Translations under genes and position numbers: made by a program
The notes under the pieces: generated by a model
Told to the model about the DNA's origin: nothing
The model's input: the letters and a program-made list of their open reading frames with translations, nothing else
The model's database searches: none
Shown here: piece after piece, positions 37,611 to 46,284 of the stretch
Layout of the letters: each line of letters opens with the position of its first letter
How positions within the stretch are numbered: position 1 is the first letter of the stretch
DNA from: Haladaptatus salinisoli
Lineage (GTDB): Archaea > Halobacteriota > Halobacteria > Halobacteriales > Haladaptataceae
Direction of reading: 5' to 3'
DNA: 64,000 nucleotides
Assembly (NCBI RefSeq): GCF_020614375.1
Contig: NZ_CP085327.1
Span: 1,352,823-1,416,822, forward strand

Positions 37611-39167
37611 TTAGTCTGCGCTCCCTTCGATGCTCTCGATTCCGGGGATGCCCTCGACCCCCATCGACGACAGCTCCTGTTTGAGTTCCTGTTCGTCCTC
37701 GACGTTCTGGCTGAGCTCCATCGCCTGCGCGAAGTTCTTCACCAGTCCACAGTTCGGCCCCTCCGGCGTTTCGGAGGGACAGATGCGACCCCACTGGGTC
37801 GCGTGCAGGTCGCGCGCCTCGAAGTGCGGCTGACTCCGCGAGAGCGGACTCCGCAGGCGGCGGAGGTGCGACAGGACGCCCATGAAGTCGGTTCGGTCGA
37901 CCAACTGCGACACGCCGGAGCGACCGCCGACCCAGTTCCCGGTCGCGATGGGGTGTTCGAGGCGCTCGGTGAGCACGTCGGAGCGGACGACGGTGTTCAC
38001 CGACAGTTGTCGGTTGCGCATGTTCGCGCGTTCGAGCTGGTACTTCACGTCCCGCGCCAGCTTGTTCAACGCCGTGCGGAACAGGTCTTTCATCAGGTTG
38101 CCGGACACCTTCAGGCGCTTGTTGGCGTAGTGGTCCTTGTCGTCCGCCTCTCGTCGACCCAGCGCGAGTTCGAAACACGCCTCTGCCATCCGGGCGAGGT
38201 AGTACGCCTTGTTGATTCGCACTTCCTCCTCGTCGACGCCCTCCTCGTGGAGGTGCGGTAGGAGGTAGCGGTCGATGACGTAGTTCGCGCGTTTCAACTG
38301 GTAGTTCTTGCCCTGTCCCGAGGCGACCCGCTTTCCGAGCGCCTCGATGGCCTCCTCCTGCGTCTGCACCTCGGCGGCCTCCAGATTTTCGAGCATGAAC
38401 TTCACGATTTCCGGGTCGTCGGAGACGCGGTGGACGATCTCCTCGTCGGACTCCAGCCCCAGCGCCCGAACGAGCGTGACGAAGTTGACGCTCCCCGAGA
38501 CCGAGGGGAACGACACTTCGAGCAGGCCGTCGCGGGTTCGCTCGACCAACACCAGCGCGCGGTAACCCCGGCGCTGGCTGAACGTCTTCGCCACCTGAAT
38601 CTCGTCGCCGTACTTCGTGTCGTACTCGGCGAGAATCTTGTTCGGCGCGAGGTCCTCCGAGGTCATCAGGACCCGCTCGGAGCCGTTGACGATGAAGTAC
38701 CCGCCGGGGTCGGCCGGGTCTTCGCCGATCTCGACCAGGTCGTCGGCGTCGAAGTTCGCGATGTTACACTTCTCGGAGCCGACCATTATCGGCATCCGAC
38801 CGACCTTCGTCTCGGTCGAATCGACGACCCGCTTGTCGTCGCCTTCGCCTTTCACGATGGTCATCTCCATGAAGACGGGTGCGGCGTAGGTGATGTTGCG
38901 GAGGCGGGCCTCCTGCGGGTAGAGGAGCTCTTCGCTCCCGTCCGCCTCGCGTACGCGCGGCGTGACGACCCTGATGTCGCCGAGTTCGACGTACACCGGT
39001 TCCTCGCCCTCTTTGTCCCCGATGTCGGTGTCGATGGTCTCCTTCTCGGTCACCACTTCCTGCATACCGCGATTCAGGAAGGAGTTGAACGAGCGGTAGT
39101 GATGTTCTGCGAGCCGTTCTTTCGAGAAATACTCCTTCGATAGTGCGCGTCGGTCTTGCCTTTGCAT
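37611..39167 (-). CDS. rpoB2: DNA-directed RNA polymerase subunit B''
   Basis: N-terminal fragment of the second-largest subunit, 518 residues, with protrusion, lobe and fork parts. Recognisable blocks are [69 protein letters not shown] and near the C-terminus [20 protein letters not shown]. The start overlaps the rpoH stop by one base (TAATG). Confidence 0.98.
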   Translation of the reverse strand: MQRQDRRALSKEYFSKERLAEHHYRSFNSFLNRGMQEVVTEKETIDTDIGDKEGEEPVYVELGDIRVVTPRVREADGSEELLYPQEARLRNITYAAPVFMEMTIVKGEGDDKRVVDSTETKVGRMPIMVGSEKCNIANFDADDLVEIGEDPADPGGYFIVNGSERVLMTSEDLAPNKILAEYDTKYGDEIQVAKTFSQRRGYRALVLVERTRDGLLEVSFPSVSGSVNFVTLVRALGLESDEEIVHRVSDDPEIVKFMLENLEAAEVQTQEEAIEALGKRVASGQGKNYQLKRANYVIDRYLLPHLHEEGVDEEEVRINKAYYLARMAEACFELALGRREADDKDHYANKRLKVSGNLMKDLFRTALNKLARDVKYQLERANMRNRQLSVNTVVRSDVLTERLEHPIATGNWVGGRSGVSQLVDRTDFMGVLSHLRRLRSPLSRSQPHFEARDLHATQWGRICPSETPEGPNCGLVKNFAQAMELSQNVEDEQELKQELSSMGVEGIPGIESIEGSAD

Positions 39168-39394
39168 TATTCCACCACGAGTCGATAAACGACCGCTCGG
39201 TCGGTCGTTCGTGAGTCACGGACGATCTTGATCACGTTGCCGACCTCGGCGTCGTCCGGCAGCGCGGGGTCCGCCCGCTTTATCTTTGGTAAGTCGGTGC
39301 GTTTGATGTCGTACTCCTCGAGCACTCCCTCCAGTTCGCCCTCGTCGACGACGGAGTGCTCGGGAACCAGCTTGTGTTTGCTTACGTCTACCAT
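39167..39394 (-). CDS. rpoH: DNA-directed RNA polymerase subunit H
   Basis: Small polymerase subunit of 75 residues (Rpb5 C-terminal domain homologue): [19 protein letters not shown], then [11 protein letters not shown] and [12 protein letters not shown]. It is the first gene of the rpoH-B2-B1-A1-A2-nusA operon, the standard archaeal order. Confidence 0.98.
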   Translation of the reverse strand: MVDVSKHKLVPEHSVVDEGELEGVLEEYDIKRTDLPKIKRADPALPDDAEVGNVIKIVRDSRTTDRAVVYRLVVE

Positions 39395-39464
39395 GTGTGC
39401 GCGATTTTCTGGCCAGCGGGAGAAATGGCTATCACGAGATACTACAGGGTATTACTGGCGGCAC

Positions 39465-39474
39465 TCATTTAAGG
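39465..39474 (-). promoter_or_regulatory. TATA-like box of the RNA polymerase operon
   Basis: CCTTAAATGA (minus strand) lies about 70 nt before the rpoH ATG, giving a leader of roughly 45 nt. This leader is long for this genome and could allow post-transcriptional control. Farther upstream, CCCGCA-TCCG-TGCGGG at 39511-39526 forms a 6-bp hairpin of unknown role. Confidence 0.4.
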
Positions 39475-39665
39475 CTTGCTAACTAGAGCGCACACGCCCG
39501 GCTATCGCACCCCGCATCCGTGCGGGCAGTTCTCTAACACAAGTATCTACTTCGTTCTGGTATAAATGGTTTGGGCCGACGTGTCGACGCTCGGTACGAA
39601 TCCGCACGCCTCCTTCGTTTGGAAAGCCTTAAGCCTACAAGCCAGAAAGGAGAGAGTGCGTCCAA

Positions 39666-39738
39666 GCCCGGGTGGTGTAGTGGCCCATCATACGACCCTG
39701 TCACGGTCGTGACGCGGGTTCAAATCCCGCCTCGGGCG
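39666..39738 (+). tRNA. tRNA-Asp(GTC), copy 1
   Basis: A 73-nt cloverleaf: acceptor GCCCGGG/CTCGGGC (one G-U), anticodon stem CGACC/GGTCG with loop CTGTCAC (anticodon GTC), T-arm GCGGG-TTCAAAT-CCCGC and discriminator G. No intron and no encoded CCA. It is identical to the copy at 40372. A TATA-like CCTTAAGCC about 36 nt upstream (39624-39632) is its probable promoter. Confidence 0.96.
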
Positions 39739-39839
39739 TTCTTCTGAACTTACGAGCAGATCAATTGTGGCGAGTGAGTTTCGTAGTGAGGCCCATGTTC
39801 AAATAGAAAAACGAACCACGGGTAGTCTGTACTCTAGCG

Positions 39840-40283
39840 ATGAACACGTCGAGAAAAGGTGACGAAACGGAAGCGGTGGTTCTGAGCAGACTCGTGGAAG
39901 TCGGCCTGTCGGTCTCAGTTCCGTTCGGAGATGGCGAGAGATACGACCTCGTAGTCGATGACGGGAGCCAACTATATCGAGAGCAATGCAAAACCGGAAG
40001 CCGGGTGAACGGCGCAATTCGTTTCAATCTCTACATCTCCACCGTGAGTTCGGAGGGACGTGTCGATTCGGATTACGCCGCGGACGAGATCGACGGTTAT
40101 GCAGTGTACTCGCGGAGAATGGATGAAGTCTACTGGATACCCATCGAAGAGACTAGAAACGGAGAAATGCGATCGGAGTGGACGAGTCGCAACCGAAGGC
40201 ACCGACATCGAAAATTAACTGGGCTGACCAGTACAGGATTGCGACGATGTTTGGTTGATTTTTGGTGCTTGGAAAGTACGTAG
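39840..40283 (+). CDS. PD-(D/E)XK-type endonuclease-like protein
   Basis: Protein of 147 residues resembling the small PD-(D/E)XK nucleases described with group I introns. The N-terminal KGDETEAVVLSRL helix is followed by PFGDGERYDLVVD (28-40) and YREQCKTG (46-53). D36 and QxK at 49-51 occupy the metal-binding positions, and DGYAVYSRRMDEVYWIPIEE (85-104) follows as in the family. The C-terminus is basic (SRNRRHRHRKL), suiting nucleic-acid binding. It is the only gene between two identical tRNA-Asp genes, and its codon use is more AT-rich than its neighbours, which suggests transfer. The target is unknown. Confidence 0.75.
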   Translation: MNTSRKGDETEAVVLSRLVEVGLSVSVPFGDGERYDLVVDDGSQLYREQCKTGSRVNGAIRFNLYISTVSSEGRVDSDYAADEIDGYAVYSRRMDEVYWIPIEETRNGEMRSEWTSRNRRHRHRKLTGLTSTGLRRCLVDFWCLEST

Positions 40284-40333
40284 TGATTCAAACTGCGTTA
40301 TTCCCTCCCACAAGCTGACGAAATCGACACCCC

Positions 40334-40342
40334 TTAATAAGG
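40334..40342 (+). promoter_or_regulatory. TATA-like box of tRNA-Asp copy 2
   Basis: TTAATAAG is centred about 34 nt before the second tRNA-Asp. It differs from the box before the first copy, so the duplicated segment does not include the promoter and each copy would be transcribed from different upstream DNA. Confidence 0.4.
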
Positions 40343-40371
40343 GCGCGGAGTAGGTGGAGTTGCGTTCTCAA

Positions 40372-40444
40372 GCCCGGGTGGTGTAGTGGCCCATCATACG
40401 ACCCTGTCACGGTCGTGACGCGGGTTCAAATCCCGCCTCGGGCG
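40372..40444 (+). tRNA. tRNA-Asp(GTC), copy 2
   Basis: All 73 bases equal those of the copy at 39666, and the next ~19 flanking bases differ at only two positions. Anticodon GTC, perfect stems apart from one G-U in the acceptor. Full identity implies a recent duplication or ongoing conversion. Confidence 0.96.
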
Positions 40445-40551
40445 TTCTTCCGAACTCACGAGCGAGGCGTCTGCGCCGAGCGAACGCCAAACCGGTGTCG
40501 ACTGCGAGCGTCCGACTCCGGTGCGACGGAGCGTGAATCGGAGCGTACTCG

Positions 40552-41097
40552 ATGGTGGAATTTTTACACGTGTGCGCGGAATCACCGCGCGACCCCGAAA
40601 CTCTGCTCGGCCGTGAGGACGTCCCCACCGCCGACCTGCATCGTGAATTCGACCGCTAGAAGTACGAAGCGCTCGAACGGCGGTGCGAAACCATCGACGG
40701 CGTCGTCGCGATTGGCGTCGTCGAGGACGGTGCGGTTCTCCGACAAGGGCCGAAATGGACGACGCTTGGCGGGAGCGTCCTCCCCGACGGGGGCTGGGTC
40801 GAAGCCGCGATAAACACCTTCGACCACGTGACCGGCGTCGAGATCGAAATCGAGGAGCCGGTGCTCTTCGAGCGAGTTCGCTTCTCCGCGGAGGGCGACG
40901 TCGAGTCGGATTTCTCGGCACCGGGGGTTCACTTCCGCGCGTCGTTCGCCGAGGGCGAACGCGCGTTTCGGGAGGAACCGACGGTCGCCGACGACGACGC
41001 CGAGCAGTTCGAGGAGGTGGAGTTCGCGTGGTTCGAAGAGATGCCCGAAGATGCGCACCCGAACCACGAGGAGCACGTCCGACTGTTCTTCGAGTAA
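40552..41097 (+). pseudogene. NUDIX hydrolase-like gene interrupted by an amber codon
   Basis: Reading from the ATG at 40552 gives a continuous protein-like frame of 181 codons broken only by TAG at 40657-40659 (codon 36). Both sides look like one haloarchaeal NUDIX-like protein: before it LLGREDVPTADLHREFDR, after it KYEALERRCETIDGVVAIGV, GPKWTTLGGSVLPDGGWVEAA and ending in HEEHVRLFFE. The NUDIX box itself is degenerate. A single G-to-T change from GAG would create the stop. Restart at GTG 40828 could give an 89-residue C-terminal fragment, but this would lack half the fold. TAG ends many normal genes here. Confidence 0.65.
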
Positions 41098-41282
41098 TCT
41101 CCGCGACTGCGACGCCGACGAACGCTCCGAGCGTTGACGCGCGCTCGTCCGGTTACCGTCGACCGAGCGGACGGCATCTACGTTTCGGCCAAACCTATAC
41201 GAATCACCGTCGCGTGACGGGACTGGGGGAGAGAAATGACGCAACTCGTAGAGGGTGGGGAGACTCTCGCGGAACTCGACGC

Positions 41283-42896
41283 ATGAATCGGGGGGCGCTC
41301 GTTCGAGTCGCCGTGGCGCTCCTGCTCGTCTCGCAGGGCGGAGCGTCCGTCGTCGCGGAACGCGGGTCGTCCGCCCAGCGGACGACGACCGCGGGAACGA
41401 CGACTGCACAGACCACGACCGACCAAACGGCCGGCGAGTTCGAACTCGTCTCGGTCTCCTCGAACGTCCCGATAAACGGAACCGGCACGCTCGCGCTCAC
41501 GTTCGAGAACACCGGGGAGGACGTCACCGACGCCAGTATCGCCGTGCAGTCGCCGAACGAGAGCGTTCGGTTCGGACGCACGCAGGACGCCCGTCGGTTC
41601 GTGGGCGACTGGTCGGCCGGCGAGCGCCGAACCGTCGAGTTCAGGCTTCGCGCGGAGGAGTTCGCCGAGAGTCGGAGCTACCCGTTTCAGGCGTTCGTCT
41701 CGTACGCCGGCGAAGGCGGGTCGCGGGAGCGCGCCGGGCCGTTCGCGTTCGACGTGACGCCCGCCGAGACGATTCGATTGGAGCGGTTCGAAGTGACGGC
41801 CATCTCCTCGAACGTGCAGGCGGGCGACACGGGGACGATTACCCTGACGCTCGAAAACACGGGACGGGACGTGAGCGACGCCATCGTCACCCTGCGCTCG
41901 GCGAACGACCAGGTTCGACTCGGACGGTCGGGTAACGCGAGCCAGTTCGTCGAGGAGTGGCCGACCGGCGAGGACGTGAGCTTCGAGTACCGGGCGACGG
42001 CGGGCAACGACACCGCCGTCGGGAGCTATCCCTTCTTCGTCTCGGTTTCGTATCGGGAGGACGGAAGTCGAACCCGAACCCCGTCCCAGGTCGTCGGCGT
42101 CATCCCCGCGCCGGAGCAGTCGTTCTCGCTCGGCGACCTGAACAGCACCCTGCGCGTCGGCGACGAGGGGTCGGTCACGGGAACCGTCACGAACGAGGGG
42201 CCGCAGATCGCGCCAAACGCGGTGCTCGTCCTCGCGTCGCAGGGGGAGAACGTCTATCCGAAGGAGACGGAGTACGCGCTCGGCACCCTCGAACGCGGCG
42301 AATCGGTCCCCTTCGAGTACCGAATCGACGTGAGCGACGGCGCGACTCGCGGGCCGCGCCAGCTATCGCTCGTCGTCCGATACCAGAACCAGGACGGGGA
42401 CCCGCGGCGGAGCGAACCGCTGGAGGCCCGAGTGCGCGTCGCCCCGCAGCGGGACGAGTTCGCGGTCAGGCCGAGCGGAGCGTCGGTCGAAGCCGGGTCG
42501 AGTTCGACGGTTTCGCTCGTCGTCACGAACCGCGACGACAGGACGCTCCGAAACGTCGACGCGCGGGCGTTCGTCGACAGCCCGCTGACCGTCGAGGACG
42601 ACCAGGCGTTCGTGCCGCGACTCGAACCGAACGAATCGGCGACGATACGGTTCGCGGTCGGCGCGAACGGCGGGACGCTGGCGGGAACGTACCCGATGTC
42701 GCTCGATTTCCAGTACGAGACCCCCGACGGCGACGAAGAGCTCTCCGACACGTACGAGGTTCCGATTCGAGTCGCCGAGCCGGAGGGGGACGGACTGCTC
42801 CCGTTTTCGACCGGTTCCGGATTCGCCCTACCGCTCGTCGTCATCGGCGTTCTCCTCGGTATCGCCGGCGTCGGCGCGGTTCGGAGGTGGCGGTGA
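41283..42896 (+). CDS. Secreted/membrane-anchored protein with four Ig-like repeats
   Basis: Protein of 537 residues. It has an N-terminal signal segment (ALVRVAVALLLVSQGGASVV), a Thr-rich linker (TTTAGTTTAQTTTD), then four repeats of about 95-105 residues beginning near FELVSVSSNVPINGTG, RFEVTAISSNVQAGDTG, SFSLGDLNSTLRVGDEG and FAVRPSGASVEAGSSS. Each has a (L/V)xNxG-type turn as in CARDB/COG1361 extracellular domains. The C-terminal helix LPLVVIGVLLGIAGVGAVRRWR anchors it with the repeats outside. The stop touches the start of an RND transporter, so it is likely that pump's external partner. Confidence 0.8.
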   Translation: MNRGALVRVAVALLLVSQGGASVVAERGSSAQRTTTAGTTTAQTTTDQTAGEFELVSVSSNVPINGTGTLALTFENTGEDVTDASIAVQSPNESVRFGRTQDARRFVGDWSAGERRTVEFRLRAEEFAESRSYPFQAFVSYAGEGGSRERAGPFAFDVTPAETIRLERFEVTAISSNVQAGDTGTITLTLENTGRDVSDAIVTLRSANDQVRLGRSGNASQFVEEWPTGEDVSFEYRATAGNDTAVGSYPFFVSVSYREDGSRTRTPSQVVGVIPAPEQSFSLGDLNSTLRVGDEGSVTGTVTNEGPQIAPNAVLVLASQGENVYPKETEYALGTLERGESVPFEYRIDVSDGATRGPRQLSLVVRYQNQDGDPRRSEPLEARVRVAPQRDEFAVRPSGASVEAGSSSTVSLVVTNRDDRTLRNVDARAFVDSPLTVEDDQAFVPRLEPNESATIRFAVGANGGTLAGTYPMSLDFQYETPDGDEELSDTYEVPIRVAEPEGDGLLPFSTGSGFALPLVVIGVLLGIAGVGAVRRWR

Positions 42897-45449
42897 GTGG
42901 TCCGGTACCAAGCGGTCATCGACCGGCTCGACGAGTGGATAGTCGGGCGGTCGCGGGCGGTTCTGCTCGTCTTTCTCGTCCTGACCGCCGGGTTCGGCGT
43001 CGGGGCGACCCGCGTTTCGACCGAGGCCGGGACGAGTCAGTTCACCGAGGACACACCGGCCCAGGAGGCGTTCGACGCCGTTGAACGCGAGTTCACGCCG
43101 CCCTTCGCGGCGGAGAACGGGAGCACCCAGCTCATCCAGACGGGGCGAAACGTGCTGTCGAAGCCCGAACTGCTGGCGATGTTGGAAGCCCAGCATCGAC
43201 TGGAGCAGCGCGAGGAACTGCGCGTCGGTTCCACGGTGAGCGCGGCGGCCATCGTCGCGCGAACGCTCGACCCGAACGCGACGACGCTCGAAGCGCAGAT
43301 TCGCGCGCTGGAACGGGCGACGCCGACCGAAATCGAAATCGCGGTGAGACGGGCGGCGACGAATCCCGAGTTCAGGACGCTGCTGAGCGACGACTTCAAC
43401 CCTCGCGCGGCCTCGGCGTCGGCGACCGTCGGAATCGTCGAGCACCGGATTCCGCGCGGCATCCCCGATCAAGCGGGCGCTGAAGCGAGCGGGGAGGACC
43501 CGCTGGCGGAGATTCAGAGTCGCGCGCAGTCGGTCGTCGGAACCGTCGACAGCGACATCCGGGTCTTCGGAAGCGGTATCGTCACCTCCGAGCTATCGAG
43601 CGTCGTCTTCGATTCGCTCGTCATCGTCGTCCCCGCCGCCGCGGTGCTCATCCTCGTCTTTCTGGTGTTCGCCTATCGCGACCCCGTCGATCTCCTGCTC
43701 GGGGTCGCCTCGCTGGTGATGACCGTCGTCTGGACGCTGGGGTTCATGGGCATCGTCGGAATCCCGTTCACGCAACTGCTCGTCGCCGTGCCGCCGCTGT
43801 TGCTCGCGGTCGGCATCGACTACGGAATCCACGTGATAAATCGGTACCGCGAGGAGCGCATCGAGGACGGGGCGAGCGAGGGGGGCGTCGGACGCGCGAT
43901 GCGACGAGCGACCGACCAACTGCTCGTCGCGTTCTTCGTCGTAACCGGGACGACCGTGCTCGGGTTCGCGTCGAACGTCACGAGCCGCCTCCAGCCGATA
44001 CGGGAGTTCGGCGTCGTCGCCGCGGTCGGCATCGTGTTCACGCTGCTCATCTTCGGTATCTTCCTCCCCGCAGCGAAGGTCGCGGCCGACCGACTCCGCG
44101 CTCGGCTCGGCGTTCCGGCGTTCGGCGACCGTCCGCTCGGGGAGGAGGGGTCGCTGCTGGGGCGGACGCTGCAGGGCAGCGTCGCGCTCGCCCGCCGGAG
44201 CGCCGGGTCGGTGCTCGTCGTCGCGTTCGTCCTGACGGTCGCCTCGGGGTACTACGCGACGGGCATCGACACGTCGTTCTCGAACGAGGATTTCCTCCCG
44301 CCCGAGGAGACGCCGGCGTACCTCGAATCGCTCCCCGAACCGCTCGCGCCCGAAACCTACACCGTCACGCGAACCATCGAATTCCTGGACGAGAACTTCG
44401 CCACCGCGGAGGACGACGCGGTGACCGTCTTCGTCGAAGGGCCGCTGGAGGAAGACTACGCGCTCGAATCGTTCCAGCAGGCCAACCGAAATCCGCCGGC
44501 GTCGTTCGTCGCGGACGAGAGGCGGGCGAGCGCGGAGAGCATCGTCACCGTCATCCAAGAGTACGGCGAGCAATCGGAGGCGTTCCGCCGCCTCGTCGAG
44601 CGGAACGATATCGACGGCGACGGCGTCCCCGACGACGACCTCGAAACGGTCTACGACCGACTGCTCTCCTCGCCGGCACGCGGGCAAGCGTTGCAGTACA
44701 TCTCGGACGACCGGCGAAGCGCGCAGGTCGTGTACGCGACGAAGAGCGGCGCGTCGCAGGAAGCCATCACGCGCGACGCCCGCGCCGTCGCCGAGCGGTA
44801 CCGCTTCGACGCGACCGCGACGGGCGAAATCGTCGTCTTCCAGTCCATCGCGGCGCTCATCTTCGCGTCGGCGGTCCGCAGTCTCGCCGTGGCGCTGATC
44901 GCGACTGCGGTCTTTCTCGCGGTCGTCTATCGCGTCCTCGCCGGGCGCGCGGCGTTCGGCGTCGTTAATCTCGTCCCGATAATCGTCTCGGTCGCGCTGC
45001 TCGCCGGGACGATGCGGTTGCTCGGGATACCGTTCAACGCGCTCACCGCGACCGTCCTCGCCATCGCCCTCGGTCTGGGCATCGATTACTCCGCCCACGT
45101 CGTCCAGCGGTTCACCGACGAGTACGACGCACGCGGTGAACACGAGGAGCGTGGGGTGCGTGAGGAACGCGAAGAGCACGCCGAGCGCGACGGGGAGACG
45201 GAGGTCTTCGACGCCCTCTCCAGAACCGTGCGCGGAACCGGCGGCGCGCTGACCGGAAGCATGCTCACGACCGTCGCCGGAACCGGAATCCTCGTCCTCG
45301 CCATCACCCCCGTCCTCGGGCAGTTCGGTCTCGTGACGGCGCTCAGCATCTTCTACTCGTATCTCACCGCGCTCCTCGTGACGCCCGCCGTTATCGTCGC
45401 GTGGGCGACCCTTTCCCGGAGCGCGTCCGCAAGGCGGGATCGGACGTGA
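42897..45449 (+). CDS. MMPL/RND superfamily transporter
   Basis: Large membrane protein of 850 residues with the duplicated RND layout: helix 1 near 20-38, an outer domain, five helices at about 240-400 (VVPAAAVLILVFLVFAYRDP; AVGIDYGIHVINRYREER), then helix 7 near 440, a second outer domain and a second five-helix block (IALGLGIDYSAHVVQRF). Both GID/GxDY motifs carry the acidic residue needed for proton coupling. GTG start, directly after the preceding gene's stop. Two RND units in one chain suit a lipid or hydrophobic-compound exporter like MMPL/HpnN. Specificity is unknown. Confidence 0.88.
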   Translation: MVRYQAVIDRLDEWIVGRSRAVLLVFLVLTAGFGVGATRVSTEAGTSQFTEDTPAQEAFDAVEREFTPPFAAENGSTQLIQTGRNVLSKPELLAMLEAQHRLEQREELRVGSTVSAAAIVARTLDPNATTLEAQIRALERATPTEIEIAVRRAATNPEFRTLLSDDFNPRAASASATVGIVEHRIPRGIPDQAGAEASGEDPLAEIQSRAQSVVGTVDSDIRVFGSGIVTSELSSVVFDSLVIVVPAAAVLILVFLVFAYRDPVDLLLGVASLVMTVVWTLGFMGIVGIPFTQLLVAVPPLLLAVGIDYGIHVINRYREERIEDGASEGGVGRAMRRATDQLLVAFFVVTGTTVLGFASNVTSRLQPIREFGVVAAVGIVFTLLIFGIFLPAAKVAADRLRARLGVPAFGDRPLGEEGSLLGRTLQGSVALARRSAGSVLVVAFVLTVASGYYATGIDTSFSNEDFLPPEETPAYLESLPEPLAPETYTVTRTIEFLDENFATAEDDAVTVFVEGPLEEDYALESFQQANRNPPASFVADERRASAESIVTVIQEYGEQSEAFRRLVERNDIDGDGVPDDDLETVYDRLLSSPARGQALQYISDDRRSAQVVYATKSGASQEAITRDARAVAERYRFDATATGEIVVFQSIAALIFASAVRSLAVALIATAVFLAVVYRVLAGRAAFGVVNLVPIIVSVALLAGTMRLLGIPFNALTATVLAIALGLGIDYSAHVVQRFTDEYDARGEHEERGVREEREEHAERDGETEVFDALSRTVRGTGGALTGSMLTTVAGTGILVLAITPVLGQFGLVTALSIFYSYLTALLVTPAVIVAWATLSRSASARRDRT

Positions 45450-45453
45450 CTCG

Positions 45454-45807
45454 TCATCCCGAAAGCAGGGTCGCCGCGGTGCCGCCGAGCGCGACCGCAA
45501 CCAGCGCGCCGACCAGGTTCACCGTCGCGTTGCCGACCGCCCGGCGGCGTTCCCCCCGCTCGTACAGGCGAACCGTCTCGAAGGCGAAACTGGAGAACGT
45601 GGTGAACGCGCCGCAGAATCCCGTTCCGAACAGGGTCACCATCGCGGAGTTCTCGGTCAACCCGGCGGTCAGCGCGCCGAGCACGAAACTCCCGACGACG
45701 TTGACCGCGAGCGTGTCCCGGCGCTCGCCGGGGAGCGCTCGCCCGACGAGGTGGCGACTCAACGCGCCGAGCATCCCGCCGACGCCGACGAGGAAGGCCG
45801 GATTCAC
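45454..45807 (-). CDS. crcB: Fluoride channel CrcB (second of pair)
   Basis: Small Fluc-type fluoride exporter subunit of 117 residues with four membrane helices. Motifs: GGMLGALSRHLVGR, the N-V-x-G-S-F core (TLAVNVVGSFVLG) and GTGFCGAFTTFSSFAFE, the phenylalanine-box and TTFSTF-like pore motif. A GTG start overlaps the stop of the other crcB by 4 bp. The two subunits probably form an antiparallel heterodimer. It converges with the RND gene, with a 4-bp gap. Confidence 0.9.
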   Translation of the reverse strand: MNPAFLVGVGGMLGALSRHLVGRALPGERRDTLAVNVVGSFVLGALTAGLTENSAMVTLFGTGFCGAFTTFSSFAFETVRLYERGERRRAVGNATVNLVGALVAVALGGTAATLLSG

Positions 45808-46190
45808 GGGACGACACCCCCGACGACCCGGCGACCGAGGAGGACAGCGAGGATGCCGAGTACGTAGTTCGCGGCCACGTTCGCCGCGGCGAGCGGCGGC
45901 GAGAGCCCCGCCGTCTGTACCGCGAAGGTGCTGTAGGTCGTGAACGACGAGAGGAATCCGGTTCCGACGAGCAACCGCGTTTCCGGCGCGAGCAGGTCCG
46001 TCAGGCGGGCCTCGTAGAGGAGCACGCCGAGCGCGAAGCTCCCGGCGACGTTCACCGCGAGCGTCCCCCACGGAAAGCCGCCGGGGAGGGCGGCGCTCGT
46101 CGCGGAACGAAGGACCGCGCCGGCGAACCCGCCGACAGCGACGAGGAGGAGCGGTTCGACCCGTTCGAGTTTCTGCGTGGCCTGCGACAT
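45804..46190 (-). CDS. crcB: Fluoride channel CrcB (first of pair)
   Basis: Partner Fluc subunit, 128 residues, four membrane helices. GGFAGAVLRSATSAALPG, TLAVNVAGSFALGVLL and GTGFLSSFTTYSTFAVQT match the family. Paired divergent CrcB genes are known to encode heterodimers with fixed opposite orientations. No fluoride riboswitch could be recognised in the roughly 95 bp upstream. Confidence 0.9.
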   Translation of the reverse strand: MSQATQKLERVEPLLLVAVGGFAGAVLRSATSAALPGGFPWGTLAVNVAGSFALGVLLYEARLTDLLAPETRLLVGTGFLSSFTTYSTFAVQTAGLSPPLAAANVAANYVLGILAVLLGRRVVGGVVP

Positions 46191-46284
46191 CGTTTCTCCG
46201 GGGGCCTCTCGGCCCGGTAGGCGGTTCTCGACCGAGTCGGCGGGCGAGACCCGTCGCTCGTGTTCGATGCGGTTCGCACCGACC

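Larger units (their letters stand above)
39663..40463 (+). mobile_element. tRNA-Asp-bounded islet with a nuclease gene
   Basis: A 95-bp direct repeat (39663-39757 and 40369-40463, 93 of 95 bases equal, offset 706 bp) contains a whole tRNA-Asp gene and about 20 bp of 3' flank at each end. The unique DNA between holds one plus-strand gene for a PD-(D/E)XK-type nuclease, and is visibly richer in A+T than both sides. Insertion of a small element at the tRNA gene that rebuilt a full tRNA copy, or a local duplication that trapped the gene, would give this structure. No integrase is present. Confidence 0.5.

Noticed and set aside
40657..40659. Amber codon as pyrrolysine
   Set aside because: TAG is used as the normal stop by many intact genes in this window, and no pylTSBCD gene is seen. 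A point mutation from GAG is simpler.
42897..45500. Long minus-strand frame opposite the RND transporter
   Set aside because: Hydrophilic antisense shadow. The plus strand shows alternating hydrophobic helices and both RND acidic motifs.
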